Shown here piece by piece: positions 11,142-22,765 of a stretch of 64,000 bases of DNA. Origin of the DNA: Pectinophora gossypiella (Eukaryota > Arthropoda > Insecta > Lepidoptera > Gelechiidae); the NCBI RefSeq assembly GCF_024362695.1, contig NC_065419.1, positions 15,686,678 through 15,750,677 of the forward strand. The letters are read 5' to 3'. Within the stretch, counting starts at the first letter, position 1. Each line of letters opens with the position of its first letter. The translations under genes and the position numbers were made by a program. The notes below the pieces were generated by a model. The model did not search any database and was not told the origin of the DNA. It worked only from the letters and a program-made list of their open reading frames with translations.

Positions 11142-12190
11142 GAAACATCTTACATTTCATAACGTATATTCTCTTCCTTTTAAATAGGTACCTATTTACT
11201 TACTTACAGTTTTCTTTATAGGTAACTATCGTACGCAGAAAAATTAGGAACTTACTTCAAAGTTGATAGGTCCCGCTTCACAATAGGTCCAATGTCAACA
11301 CTGACCGGCAACTCATTCCAAACAGTAAACGGTTGTTAATCCGTAATTAATTGATAGGATTACTTATGGCATTCCGAATTGGGTAACGACGGTTCTCTTT
11401 GTCCTTGCACGACGCGCGGGTATTTATTACCCAAATCTAATTCCAACTAGCACTCGCTTATGGGGGTAGGTAGGTGCCCACCTTACCGCCTAGCTTAATA
11501 GAATTACTTTGCCCGAAACAATTAGTGGTTTCGGGACAAAGAGAGTTTTCCTATAAATAACAACTAAGTATAAAAAGATCTCCTAAGCCTTAGTAAGTCT
11601 TATTAGTGAAAGGTCAAATTACATCGGCCGGTTGTTACATAAAGACCACTTTGTGAATGTACCTGTTGTAAGTGTGGGTGGGTGCGAGCGGAGGTCTAGC
11701 GAGAGTGGTCAGATGCTTCTGCAAGCTCCATTGTCGATCAATATATCTTGACCTCTTTTGCCCTCGTCATTTCTAAGTAAGTGCAGAGTGTTTCCCAACA
11801 CGTGTGGGTCAAGTTGAATGGTCATGGCTCCCATTGAGAGGAGAGACTCGTCAATGAGCTGCGACCCTCGAGCGGCATGGGGGGGAGGGCATAGGGTACT
11901 TCCAGATTAAATTAACGAAATTCCATTTTATGTATGTACTTTATTTTATGGTTATGAGAGCTTGACGTTCGACGTATATTAAATTTATTAATGTGTTTGA
12001 AGCTTACTAGACGGCGAGGAACATGGGAGAATAAGACGCAACTTTCAATGTGATAGACACCGTACAAACCGAGCTAAATATTTCTTTCGACATTAATATT
12101 TTGTAGCAAGTTTCAATGCATTAAGTGTTAGTAAGGCAACTCGTCATCAAACAGCGGGGTTGCAGCGACACCTACACAAATCATCGCCGT

Positions 12191-12297
12191 GGAAGTGCGT
12201 CGGAACAAAGGCCGCCAACGGCCCCCGGTGGCGCAGTATTTACATTAGCACGGCACATAAACCGGGCCGGGGCTTCGCTAGGAAACGACGCACTTCC
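12191..12297. repeat. Inverted pair of GGAAGTGCGTCG
   Basis: GGAAGTGCGTCG at 12191-12202 recurs perfectly inverted at 12286-12297, with 83 nt between. The block is more GC-rich than its surroundings. It could be a pair of regulator sites (it has an ETS-like GGAA core) or the arms of a small element. Confidence 0.45.
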
Positions 12298-13026
12298 GCG
12301 CCATTCTCCAAAACTGTCATAACTTAAAAACAATATGGATGCCGTGAGGGCTGGGATTGTGCCGAGTGCGCAGTTAGTAGCGGAGCCGGGGATGTGGGGC
12401 AGGATGCGTGCGGCGGGGCGGGCGCGATCGATACGCCGCCCGTTGTCAAGGTTAAACGCAAAAAGTTTCGTAATACCTATTTTATACAAACGTATTCCCT
12501 CACCCTCCCGCCTGGCGGAGGGGCGGGGCGGGGGAGGCACAGCATTGGGATTAATAATGCTGTTATTGCAATTTCGTAACGGAAATTAGAAAATGGATTG
12601 CACGCCCAATTTTGTACCAGCACAGCCAGCGCCAAAACAATTTAGCTGAAAACTGTTGTCGTTCCCAACAAGGCGTGTTTGTCTGAAAGTAACTTGAAGG
12701 GAATTTTATAATAGGTACTTAAGTAAATTCTGTTATAGTGGACAAGAAAAAAAGCGAAGAGTATCATAATCCACGTGCAAATACAGACATTTTCAGAAAT
12801 CAATTTCAACAATACGTAAGTATTACCGCTTTCCTCGTTTAACAATCCAATACTTCCAATCTGACGTATAATAATGGAATGAACCTACGCGTGTGTCAAA
12901 GAAAGTCGCGGCTTATCGACAAGGAAGTGTATGTGAGCAAGTCACCCCTAGCTTCTATGGCGAGCCGTCAAGAGTGATGCGGACACGTCGACAGCCGGCG
13001 GCGAGTTATCGGCCGCCTGATTATGC

Positions 13027-13072
13027 GGGCAGTCGGGCCCGGGTTCGATCCCGGCCTATCAGCCGCTCCCAG
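13027..13072 (+). repeat. tRNA-like B-box sequence, possible SINE head
   Basis: CCCGGGTTCGATCCCGGCC contains a good Pol III B box (GGTTCGATCC). No full cloverleaf can be folded around it and no A box is convincing, so it is at most a decayed tRNA-derived SINE. Confidence 0.3.
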
Positions 13073-16025
13073 CGACAAAGGGCCGTATTTGTGACGCCAA
13101 ATTTACGAGCCACTTTTACGAGTGCAAAATAGGTGGGTCCCGTTTTACGAGCACCCCGTATAATAAGGGAAGATGTGGAGTGCGCAGGGGATGAGATAAG
13201 CGGCGCGGGGCGGCGGCGGCGGGCGGGGGGCGCTCCCTTTGTCATCGCATCACACGGCGCTCATGCCATACACGTCAACGGCAATATTATTATTTTTATC
13301 GTTATTTCTCAGCCCCTGATTGTACAGCAAAAAATCAATATCGATCCCGAACTAACAAACATATTTGTTGCACAAATTGTTCCCCCGCAACCAGTTGGTA
13401 AGATGGACATTGCATAGAAATATTAGTTACTTTGATTACATTTATGCTGGAATATTTTCATTCAGTCACGCTGCATTCCTTTCAGCATACTTTACCTATC
13501 GTAATTCATACTTACTTACGTTTTCTACCTATTTGGATAGGAAACAAACATAAGTTACGGTCTTCTTATGGTTTTTTCGAAGACTCAACTAAACATTTAA
13601 ATATTTGTGATTCACACATACATACACATACACTTCACTCGAGCTTCACCACTCTCCTTCAGTGGGCTATAGAGCCTATAGATCATGAATAACAAATACA
13701 ATCTCTGATCTATTACATCCACCGACTCAGCGGATCACTGATACCCGACGAGCGCATGCGCCGGTGACACGCATCACTAACTGGTCCATCCAAAAAAAGT
13801 TAATATAACGAGGTTTTATGGAGTACACGTACATAAACTCACACCAGACAGGATCCCTATCGGCCCGCCATAGACATACAGCCAGTTTTGTTGTTTGTAT
13901 ATTAACAATGACAGTGCCACCGCCTATAAGTTATAGGTACGATTGTTCATCCTATCAATTTAAACACAGCTGGTGAGGAGTCGGCAATAGAGGCGGAATG
14001 CTATGTTGTTATGTGTATTTTATCAATTTAGCTTAAACTGACCAAACGCTTGCACAGGACATGCGTAGGTAAACCACTGACTACGTGACAATCATTTATA
14101 ATCTAACACAAATTCTAATGCAAATTCTAAAATCATTGTTTAACCTCTCATCTGCCGAGATACCAGACACAATAGACTTTACATTGTGTCTGGTTGAGAC
14201 TTGCGTTCCGGCGTTCAAAAATTAAGGAAGTTTAGCCCCATGCTGGGATTCCAACCTGCGATCTCAGAATGAGAGTCAAATGTTCTTCAACTGGCCTACC
14301 ACGGTTCCCACGGGTCATTTAAAACATTGAATGTTATTCTGTGGTAAACTTAGTCCGTTTAGTATTGGATGGTCCAAAACAGTCAGGAGTTTTGTCGTGT
14401 CCTTGTCACCTCGATGTAGCATATTTATGGCACATTATTCAGGTAACCGGACCACTGCGAACCCTCGCGCTACATCTTGTATCGATTCCAACCAGTGAAA
14501 TGTTTGTGTACGCAGTTGGAGACATCGACACACGTGCGAAGACAAGCTGAAGGTCAAAAGGTTTCTGCGTAAAATATATTTCACTCGTAAAGTTTGTATT
14601 TCACGAGGGTTTATTCGACGACCGACGTCTTCTTCACCACACAAAACCAAAACTAATAACGCTAGTAAAAGTAAAAGACAAAGAAACAAATTGAGAACAC
14701 CGGACACTTCATACAAAACACCTCGTTTTACACAATATACTTACATTGACGTTATCGTACACGCGCATCTGTACATAAGTATGACGCCTGACGCCCATAC
14801 GATTGAAGACTAAAGTAAGACCGCGGGGGGTGAGGTAGGTATGTCTTGAAGTCAACTAAAATACCTTACCTTGTTGTTGTTGCCGACAGAATAATGAAAT
14901 GAACTCAATTTTTTTTTTGAGATCAGAATCAGAAAGTAAGAAGCTCCATTGATTCCTTGACATGTTTTATACTAGAGTTTGCTGAAGTGACACTCGAAAC
15001 AAATGAACATTTCAGAAATCAGAAATTATTTCATTTGACTCAACCTTTTCTTTATATATTCTAGGCTCACATTGTACGTACCACCCACCTCATATTGATG
15101 CCTTACGGCGCGGGCACTATACAATAGGGAAACATTACTTCGAATTAGACTATGATTGCGAGGAGTAGACATAAATACAGTACAGCGCACAGCGGCTGCA
15201 ATCTGCGGTATCGATCGGTGTCCCTCGAGTGACGAGGTGCACTAATATATTCGTCACCTGTTCCCTGCGCACCCCGCTGCAACCCTTCCGAGCGACGCGG
15301 CCTCGCGACATGCGGGCTTACCCCGGGATAACACCATCGTTGGATATTGCTGCTACATTACCTTGATTAAAATGTACACGTCATAAGTAAGCTCCACTAA
15401 TTCGGTGAAGTAATGGATGGTGAAGATTATTACGTACTTGTAAAATGTTAATAGAAATGATAAGTCTACCTGTCTTGTAGTTATTACACAAACTGCCGAA
15501 GAAGCATTCGTTATAATTAGTAACTTATGTTGCGTATCTGTGAGTGTAGTCTGCATCTTCATCCACAGAACATTATTCTATGTCAGCTTCGCGTTGTGCA
15601 CGTCTCTTGGAGAGCAAACGTTATCAGAATTTTTAATTTTATCATTTTATTATCAATATCATGAATCCACGACTATTGGTATCGAAAATAAAACAAGTTG
15701 TTGTCCAAATTTGTATTTATTTATTGTCTTATACAAATTTACTGTCTCTATTTCTGTGTCTTCTTAATCTTAATTAATTGAGTAACTTAATTTGCAACAA
15801 AGACTTTTCGCCATTACGCATAATAACAAAAAATCTAAGACTGTATACAACAAACACAAATATATAAGTATCTTAGTAAGTATCCCATACAATAACAGAC
15901 ACCCACCCCCAAAAAGGTACCTTCCACAAAATACCCATATAATCTGAAGGTTATTTATATTAATAATAAGAATAATAAACCATTCTGGAAGCACACCGAT
16001 TAATTCCTTTTATTGTACAAAGACG

Positions 16026-16090
16026 ATTGTCCTGAGTGTAGCGGGAGCGACCGTTACGAACCGGATCGCGGTTCGAATCCGCGGAACAAT
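16026..16090 (+). repeat. tRNA-like pseudogene or SINE head
   Basis: A perfect 5-bp T arm (CGCGG, loop TTCGAAT, CCGCG) is followed directly by GAACAAT. That can pair with ATTGTCC at 16026-16032 in six of seven positions as an acceptor stem. The anticodon arm pairs poorly and the total is only 65 nt, so a working tRNA is unlikely. It is best read as a decayed tRNA or a tRNA-derived SINE promoter. Confidence 0.4.
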
Positions 16091-16449
16091 GCGAATAAGA
16101 CGCGGCAGGTAAGTAGGGCGACACCTGCGCCCGCGCCGGTGAATCAGATAGACAGGTACATATACCTGCCTCGAGGGTGTGCATTTCCTAAATAGTGGCA
16201 GGCTCAGTAGCAAGTGCACTCGGCTTTAGATCGATCTTCTTGGGTTTGATATTCGGTTGTAATAAAATGACTGGTTTGCAGAATTTCAACAAGAATTTAT
16301 AAATTACCTTAAGGACTATATTTTTAAATTTTTGGCCTCTCCAATGATGCGACGAGCGATGTTCACTACACCTGCCACAAATTATATACATCGAGTGGTT
16401 TGAGTGTACACCGACATTCGGTGACACCGTGCTCATCGACAAGACTAAC

Positions 16450-16510
16450 TGCAGCTGGGATTGAACCCTGAACTATTTTGGCAACAGTGCAGTACAGTTA
16501 CCAACTAACA
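16450..16510 (-). repeat. tRNA-like B-box sequence on minus strand
   Basis: The reverse complement contains CAGGGTTCAATCCCAGC, a Pol III B-box match (GGTTCAATCC) with a short pairing stem. No complete tRNA is seen. It is probably another SINE remnant. Confidence 0.3.
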
Positions 16511-17242
16511 TAATCGACAAAAACTGCAATCTAGTTCGCGCTAAAACTGTTCTGGAGCAAAAACTTATAAACATTTATAGAAAGTGTAACTGAGCCGTGT
16601 GATTGTATAGAGACCACGCGTCACCCTCGACACAGCAGCACACACAATGGCCGCGCCCGCGCACGGAGGGGATAATGCTGGGTAATTGCAGTACACATCC
16701 TGCTAACACACCTAACAAAGAACACACTTCAATACACCGTAGATTGCTTGCTTCATACTCGTTCACGATACTGCCGTGCATTTCAGTTTTGTAATGAATA
16801 CTGGAGCAAAGCATCAACAGTTCACAGAATTCACCCCTTTGCGCGCATGGCAACTGGAGTCACACAACGATGCGCCTGCGATGTCATCAGCGCGTTTTTG
16901 CTGAAATTCGACACACCCAAAACACGAGTAGACTAGCAATTAAAATAGGTCATCATCATTTAAAGAACAATATTTAAACATAATGACGACATTGAACATT
17001 GTATAAAGTTGCAGAGCGACATATTTACTCAGCATGGAGTAGATGTTTGGATGGTAATATTATGGTGTCATCATTGTGATGTCAACTAGCGGAGTTAGTT
17101 GAAAAGTTCCAACTTATCCAGCAAAAAATCAGACAAGTATAAAATATCGATAGAAAGTTAAAGATACATTGCAGCCTGAGTCGCGGTAACTGCGGATAAG
17201 GGGGTAACACACTCTACCACTTCTCCACCGCGTGCAGTGGTC

Positions 17243-17758
17243 TCACCTGTCAGTGGCGTCGGCGCCGGCGACGAGCGGGGTCTCGTCGATGCCGGCGATG
17301 AGCACGGTGTACTGTCCGCTGGCGGCGTTGTACTTCTTCATCTCCTGCTCGAACAGGATGTTGTTGATGGCCTGCTTGATCATGCTCTGCGTGCGCTCGT
17401 CGTGCTTCCTCAGCGAGTCGGCGATGTACTCCCCGAAGCTGTCGCACTCGTCCTTCTTCCTGGTGCGCCGCAGCAGCTTCAGCGCCTCGCCCACCCTGCT
17501 GTCGGGCGCCGGCGCCGCCTCGCGCACCACGCGCCGCTTCATGGGCCGCGTCCACCGCCGCTTGTGGGTGTCCACCCGCCCCGGCCGCCGCGCCAATCGG
17601 GGCGGGTCTGGCTCCCGCTCCTGCTTGATATACACTGCCGAGGGCACCGGTGAAGCTCCGCCCTGATCATCGGAGTCCTCAGAGCTCTCAGTGCTGGACA
17701 CCCGCTCCACTCGCGCTTTCCTCTTCGGCGCTCGCGCACGCGTGTCCGCCGCTTCTCT
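17243..17758 (-). CDS. MADF-BESS protein B, exon 3 of 3 (BESS exon)
   Basis: This is the last coding exon, residues 102-272 plus stop. The acceptor TGTTTAG precedes AGAGAAGCG, and the exon joins in phase 0 to 21143-21397. It begins with a basic stretch (APKRKARVE), then an acidic Ser-rich stretch, then IKQE, a sumoylation-type consensus at the same place as VKQE in gene A. The BESS motif follows at about residues 207-244. The block from the basic KRRVVREAAPAPDS segment through BESS to GIDE is nearly identical in protein and DNA to gene A (17281-17541 against 3625-3885). The linker before it and the last residues after it have diverged. The product is a probable transcriptional regulator and a tandem sister of A. 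Confidence 0.88.
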   Translation of the reverse strand, partial: REAADTRARAPKRKARVERVSSTESSEDSDDQGGASPVPSAVYIKQEREPDPPRLARRPGRVDTHKRRWTRPMKRRVVREAAPAPDSRVGEALKLLRRTRKKDECDSFGEYIADSLRKHDERTQSMIKQAINNILFEQEMKKYNAASGQYTVLIAGIDETPLVAGADATDR

Positions 17759-18229
17759 CTAAACACACGAACACCGGTGTTACTAAGTACATGTCAACCA
17801 AACGATAATGACATGTTATAATTAACAGAAAATGAGCCAAAAACTTTCTCATTTCAAATATAAAACAATCTTTATACACAATTAATGATATTATGAATTT
17901 AATTTACCTATATTTTACTATTACAAATTAAAGTAGGAAGTTTGAATCTTGTGCATGAACACAGACTGTTGTAGTAACAACTGATTTAGATGAATTACAC
18001 AAAAATTATGAAACATTATTTTATAACAGAATTACATTGGTGCCATGAGATTACAATAACATGATTACGAGTACTGTTTCATACTGTTGCGGTCGTGGGT
18101 AACACCGCACATATTTATGTTATTATTCATCGATTAGTTGTTGTTATTGTTCTGTATAAATGTCCATAATGTTTGTTTGAATATAACTACTGCACTATAC
18201 TAGAATACTGGCGATGATCATGAAAATGC

Positions 18230-18680
18230 CCTCCCAGACATATCCGTCGACGGCGACACCCTTAGCTCGTGTAAGCCTGGGCTCTTGCAAGGGCGCGAAC
18301 GTAACTAGCAAAACCAAATTTGGCTTTGAAAGTCCTGCTGAAGCACAAGGGAGTCCCACTTGAGGTTATAACTTAACTATACTTGTACCACATGTAGTGG
18401 AATGAGGGCTTGGGTCGAGTTTTCCGGATCTGGCGTTTGGCGTCAAGATCTTTAAAACGGGCTTGATCAATTTTTTCTAATCCGGATCTAACAGCAGATC
18501 GCCAATCCGATCTCTGATTGGTAAGCTTGTCATATGATTCACTAGACGTGTCAATAGCGGTCAGGTGATGTTTCAAGACATCCCTTTATCGTAGGCGCCG
18601 ATTCTGTCCTCCCAGTTTGCGTTTACCTGAGCTAAGCTCACAGTAAAATACTTAAGAGGTAGACGCCCGGGTAGACTCCA
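18230..18680 (-). pseudogene. Non-LTR retrotransposon C-terminal remnant
   Basis: The minus strand reads HLTAIDTSSESYDKLTNQRS, then DWRSAVRSGLEKIDQARFKD and a basic stretch (KRQIRKTRPKPS). This Asp/Trp/Arg pattern ends many lepidopteran LINE polyproteins, after a GRP-type segment that is visible upstream in a shifted frame. Frame changes on both sides show it is inactive. Confidence 0.55.
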
Positions 18681-20957
18681 TATTAAAATAAAATTATAAA
18701 ATAAATTCGTTATAATTATAGAACGTATGCTCAAGATGCCAGCGTTTGAGTCGAGATTTGAAACAGGGGTCTCCCAAGGTACCGAAATATTCCTACTTCA
18801 TCATGAGGCTTTCCACGCAGGTAAGTAGCATCATAGTCCGCAGATTTCCTTTTTGTATGTTGTTTAAGAATCTGGGTCTTGGAAGCGCTGATACACAAAA
18901 TAGACAGCTGTTGTATAAAGGGTTACACAGGGGCTCACATGGTTGCGCAACCAATTTCTTTTTCAGCAACCAAATCCCGAATAATTGCCCGCTAGTGGCG
19001 CATCCATGGCGTCCTAATGAGATAGGGCCCTTACACTCGAATTATCATTTAATGAACAAACATGTTGTTTGTAGATCACGCCTCACAATGTGCGGGTTCT
19101 GTAGCTCAGAACCACAGCACAGTATAAGTCTGTCGGCTGCATTGCAGTGTGTGGCGTGTATTGCAAATCAATAAATTTCCAGTTACTTTCCGGTGAAGCA
19201 ACTTCTATGGTAAGTACAGCTCTGCAAAGATTCAAATTCATAGATACCTCTGTGTGCGGTGTACATAGCAAGCATGTATTCTAATTGTGATAGCCACTGT
19301 ATTCGTAGCTGTACTTCAACAACGAAAGATATATTTATTTTTGATATTCTACCTGTATGATGAGTTTATTAGATTTCCTTATATTGCAATGTGAAACGTA
19401 CTTAGTGCTCCCAGTACTTGGATGGTTTGTTTTCTCAGAAAAAAAAAATTGATTGTATGACTGTTGGTATTCCTTAAACAAATAAAATAAATAAATAAAT
19501 TACGACGCCTTTAACTTAAGTCATTTTTTACACTTAGCAGTAATTGCCAGTGTGAATACGACCTTCAAGTCATTTGATCTACATTGTGAACAAAAACTAA
19601 ATTACATGTAATAGGTGCAGTTTTTGCCATTTTGACATTATGCACTGAATGTATCGACAATGTCATGACTCATGTAACTACCTACCTGGGTACGTATAAT
19701 AAGGCAAAGCAAATTATCACTGAGTTCTGTGGACATTGTAATTATTGTATATCATGAAATTATTAGCCATTACAAGCTTTTGTATAGTATAACTAGGTCT
19801 CTTAGGTAAAACAATATTAATATTCGTTATTACCTGCCCATAGTAAATAAATAGTCAAACAGAGATGATAGAATATTTTCTACTCTCGTGTGGGTTGTAA
19901 GTGGGGTGGATGACCGACCTCATCAACCATGATGTGCATGTACACAGACTTTCCTGTTTTTATGCATATATTTAGAAAGCCCGATATAACTAATGCCGAA
20001 ATTATCCACGGGGTGAAACATTCACATCTACTTAAAGGATGCGGACCCAAGTTGTCTTTGATCACTTGTGGCATCAGCGCCATCCTGTATACCGTCAGCA
20101 TGGACAGTACCAGCAAACAGAGGCGAGTTATTAACAGTGAGGTAAGGTACTTAAATTATAATTTAGTTTAGCGTGTTTGCTATATTGTATTCTTCTTCTA
20201 CGGTGCGGGTTGTGAGATGGATTACCAACCCCATCAACCCTGGTGTCAGAGTATTGTATTTATATTTGAGTTATGACCTAAATTATTTTTTATTTTAGGG
20301 TGGTCAGATTATTGTATCGTTTGTTTTCTCAAAAAAGAATATAAATTCACTGAATTCCATAAAGAACGAAATTGTACTTGTGCACCCCCAGTGCTGAAGC
20401 GGCTGGGGTCAGTGTACGAACCGTGTACTTCTTTCAATAGAAAGAAGAAAGTTTCACTGGGTCGTCTTCAACATTCCATTCGCCAATGTTTTCAAAAGGT
20501 TCCTCATGGACCGCAGATAGAGAATAAATACAATTGATATTGACGAAAACACAGCTGATGTTGTTCAAAGTACAATACAAGACTTTTGTACTAGAAAAGT
20601 AATACCAACGTTGGCAAAACTAAATCAAATTTGCAGGAAAATATTGGTTACGACTTACGATGGTTATCTAGCAACGCGTCGTACGTCATTAAAAAGGCGT
20701 AAAAACCGATTTTAAGCCTATTAAAGAAGAAATTGCACACTGTATCTTTAGAAAGCTAATTACTTAATTCCTTGAAAACATAAGTTATAATTCTTATGAT
20801 GTAACCGAAAACGATTTTCTTTCTTCATAAATCACATACATATTTCGATGTTAGGTTCCGTTATTTAATAAGTTATTTAAGTTAAAATTTCCTCTACCGA
20901 TGAGCTTGCTAACGCTGCCTGCTGTTTAGCACGTGTTTATACTGTTAATAACAACGA

Positions 20958-21062
20958 CAAAACTGCCCTCAGCACTCTCCATTTGTCCAGCCAACAGTAG
21001 TAATAGTAGTAGTAATGCTATTTGCTTCAAGTCTTCAATAAGCCACATAAAAAAGACCCCGA
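20958..21062 (+). repeat. Copy of the LINE-associated repeat of 9285-9368
   Basis: CTCAGCACTCTCCATTTGTC, then a GTAGTAATAGTAG run and TTCAATAAGCCACATAAAAA, parallel the sequence at 9285-9368 with substitutions. Confidence 0.5.
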
Positions 21063-21142
21063 AACTACCTAAGGACCACACTCTGTGCGTAGTGACCGTG
21101 TAGTGTACCCACTTGTGTAGTGTGTGTGTGTGTGATACTCAC

Positions 21143-21397
21143 AGTGATGGTGGGCTGATGGAGGTGCGAGGGCAGGAAGCTCATGTGCGGGTACAGGAAC
21201 CAGGTGGAGCGGCGCCCGCGGCGCACCTTCTGCTTCTCGCGGCGGTGCGACGCGAACAGTGACGTCAGCTTCTTGCGCAGGTCGGCCACGTCGCACTCGA
21301 ACATGCCGGCCAGCTCGCGCCACGACTCGTACTTGAGCGTCTGCACGCGGTACAGGTCGTGCGTCGGCTGCCACAGCTCCGGCCGCTTCTCGTACTC
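21143..21397 (-). CDS. MADF-BESS protein B, exon 2 of 3 (main MADF exon)
   Basis: The exon is 85 codons in phase 0 at both ends. The acceptor is GGATCCAG before GAGTAC and the donor is GTGAGT after ATCACT. It encodes residues 17-101, most of the MADF domain: EYEKRPELW, LKYESWRELAGMF, VADLRKKLTSLFASHRREK and WFLYPHMSFLPSHLH. It aligns without gaps to exon 1 of gene A over the domain. A (GT)n run sits just inside the following intron. At synonymous sites this exon differs from A clearly more than the BESS exon does. Confidence 0.88.
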
Positions 21398-21595
21398 CTG
21401 GATCCAACACAAACCAATTAATAAACAACCATGCCGCTCCACTGTGGGTTGGTGGAGATGTTTTGCGGCTAACAGCCGATTAAAGAGAAAATCTGCGTCG
21501 TACGGAATCCGCAACTCTTGTAAAGCCGGGACGAGCGTGTTAACCGTTACACTAGTCGGTCCTCATTACGTGTATGATATCGTCATTATGCGGAC
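21398..21595 (-). other. 198-nt intron inside the MADF domain of gene B, absent in gene A
   Basis: The intron interrupts B between CAG and GAG at the exact point where A reads straight through (ATGCAGGAGTAC). The exon end (21596-21602) and the intron end (21398-21404) both read GATCCAG, a 7-bp direct repeat. The donor GTCCGC is weak. From the GAG upward the reading frame stays open for about 55 codons into the intron. If the intron is retained from the annotated start, the protein stops after 25 residues (MTISYT end). The insert has no recognised terminal inverted repeats. Confidence 0.75.
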
Positions 21596-21643
21596 CTGGA
21601 TCAGCCGCACGGACAGGTCCCGCGTCCACTCGAGCTCGGCCAT
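21596..21643 (-). CDS. MADF-BESS protein B, exon 1 of 3
   Basis: The exon is 16 codons from ATG at 21643 (MAELEWTRDLSVRLIQ), ending CAG before GTCCGC, phase 0. It aligns with MGDLEWTNDLVIRLMQ of gene A, which fixes the start and reading frame. With exons 21143-21397 and 17243-17758 it makes a 272-aa protein. The non-standard donor is the weak point of the model; the alignment to A is the support. Confidence 0.8.
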
Positions 21644-21710
21644 GCTGCGCGTGTTACAGACGAACGCTCGCCCGCGGTACACGCGAGCAGCCGGTCGATG
21701 ACTGAGAGAG
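21644..21710 (-). promoter_or_regulatory. Gene B promoter / 5' UTR with TCAGTC initiator
   Basis: CTCTCTCTCAGTC on the minus strand contains a good arthropod initiator (TCAGTC), with the A at 21703. This would give a 60-nt 5' UTR in GC-rich DNA that continues upstream to about 21790. No TATA box is seen. Confidence 0.45.
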
Positions 21711-22616
21711 AGCGCGGCCGCTCGGGCGCGCTCGACGCGGTTCGACGTTCGCCACCGCTCGCCGCCCCGCCGCCCGCCCCCGCCCGGACACATCAACACA
21801 CTCACATAAACAACCTCATTGTGTCACATACCTACCTAGGACTATAAATATGTTATTCACTCATCTATAAAATCTACTAGCTTAAGTTATTCTTGTAACA
21901 GTTTTATACAGAACTTATCTAATTGGCCTAATTCGTTGCTCCTAATCAGCGACAGATATGGGAGTTAATCTGTATATAAAACAAAACAGATCTTATATCG
22001 AATAATAAAACATCTAGAGGTAGAATTTGCTGACATCGTCGTGATGTTTTGCAATCCCAGGGTGGGCACTGAATGGGGGTCGTCTACCACGCGACCCTGG
22101 CGAAAACATTACGTAACATCACGTCTGTATGCCCAAAGGGGTAAGCAGAGAGGCCTGCTATGTGCTCTTGCAAATGCACGATTTTATTACCTACCACATG
22201 CCACCGATTTACTCCCATATTACACATCCGTCAGCTTTCAAATAACCTCATCATGACACTCGAGTAATTTTGCCAACAATTCTGCGATTGGTCCGTCATG
22301 ATATTGCTGAGTCTACTTGATCAGCTGTCATGATCACACCGCTGGCAGCCTGGCTATATTATTGTATAAAAATACCTAGGTACTTCATTTACATACAATT
22401 AGTAATTGTCAATTACTTGACATTCCTAGTACAGATTACAGATAGCATGAACATAAACAAAAAGGCATTGTCTTATTTATTGAATACAATATAGTACAAA
22501 CTAAATAACAAAGTATAAATAAACGCTCAAATTATTAGGTATAGAAATAATCGTAAAAACGTCGCAATCATCTGCTACGACCGTTACAAATAACTGGAAT
22601 TCGTCGACTAATGTCA

Positions 22617-22765
22617 GATTCTAGAAATGTCAGACGAGTCTAGAAACGCCAGATTACTGAAATGTCCGATTCTACAAATGACAGATTCTATAAATGACAG
22701 ATTCTACAAATGTCAGATTCTACAAATGACAGATTCTACAAATGACAGATTCTATAAATGACAGA
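22617..22765. repeat. 16-bp minisatellite, about nine units
   Basis: The unit is close to GATTCTACAAATGACA, with variants ending TGTCA or TGTCC and with TATAAA in place of TACAAA. The first two units are more degenerate, the last six nearly perfect. The repeats are contiguous with no spacers. Each unit carries TGACA or TGTCA. Confidence 0.9.

Larger units (their letters stand above)
11142..17242. other. 6.1-kb intergenic stretch between genes A and B
   Basis: No exon is recognised. It contains two GC-rich islands (about 12340-12545 and 13195-13250), an inverted 12-bp pair (12191-12297), and three tRNA-like B-box sequences near 13040, 16070 and 16460. The rest is AT-rich and featureless to me. 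The 3' UTR of gene B probably extends below 17243, but no clear AATAAA on the minus strand was found near it. Confidence 0.5.
17759..21142. other. 3.4-kb intron 2 of gene B
   Basis: The intron contains a decayed LINE tail (about 18230-18680, minus), parts of repeat family Z (19890-19930 and 20200-20250), an AAAT-type microsatellite near 19480 and a retroelement fragment (20958-21062). A 142-codon plus-strand open frame at 18746-19174 shows no domain I recognise. No nested gene is supported. Confidence 0.7.

Noticed and set aside
16026..16090. Functional tRNA gene
   Set aside because: Good T arm and partial acceptor stem, but anticodon and D arms do not fold and the length is short.
18746..19174. 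142-codon plus-strand open frame inside gene B intron 2
   Set aside because: No known motif, next to a decayed LINE; probably repeat-derived or chance.
22617..22765. Looks at first like a CRISPR-type repeat array
   Set aside because: Units are 16 bp, directly adjacent, without spacers, in an animal genome; it is a minisatellite.
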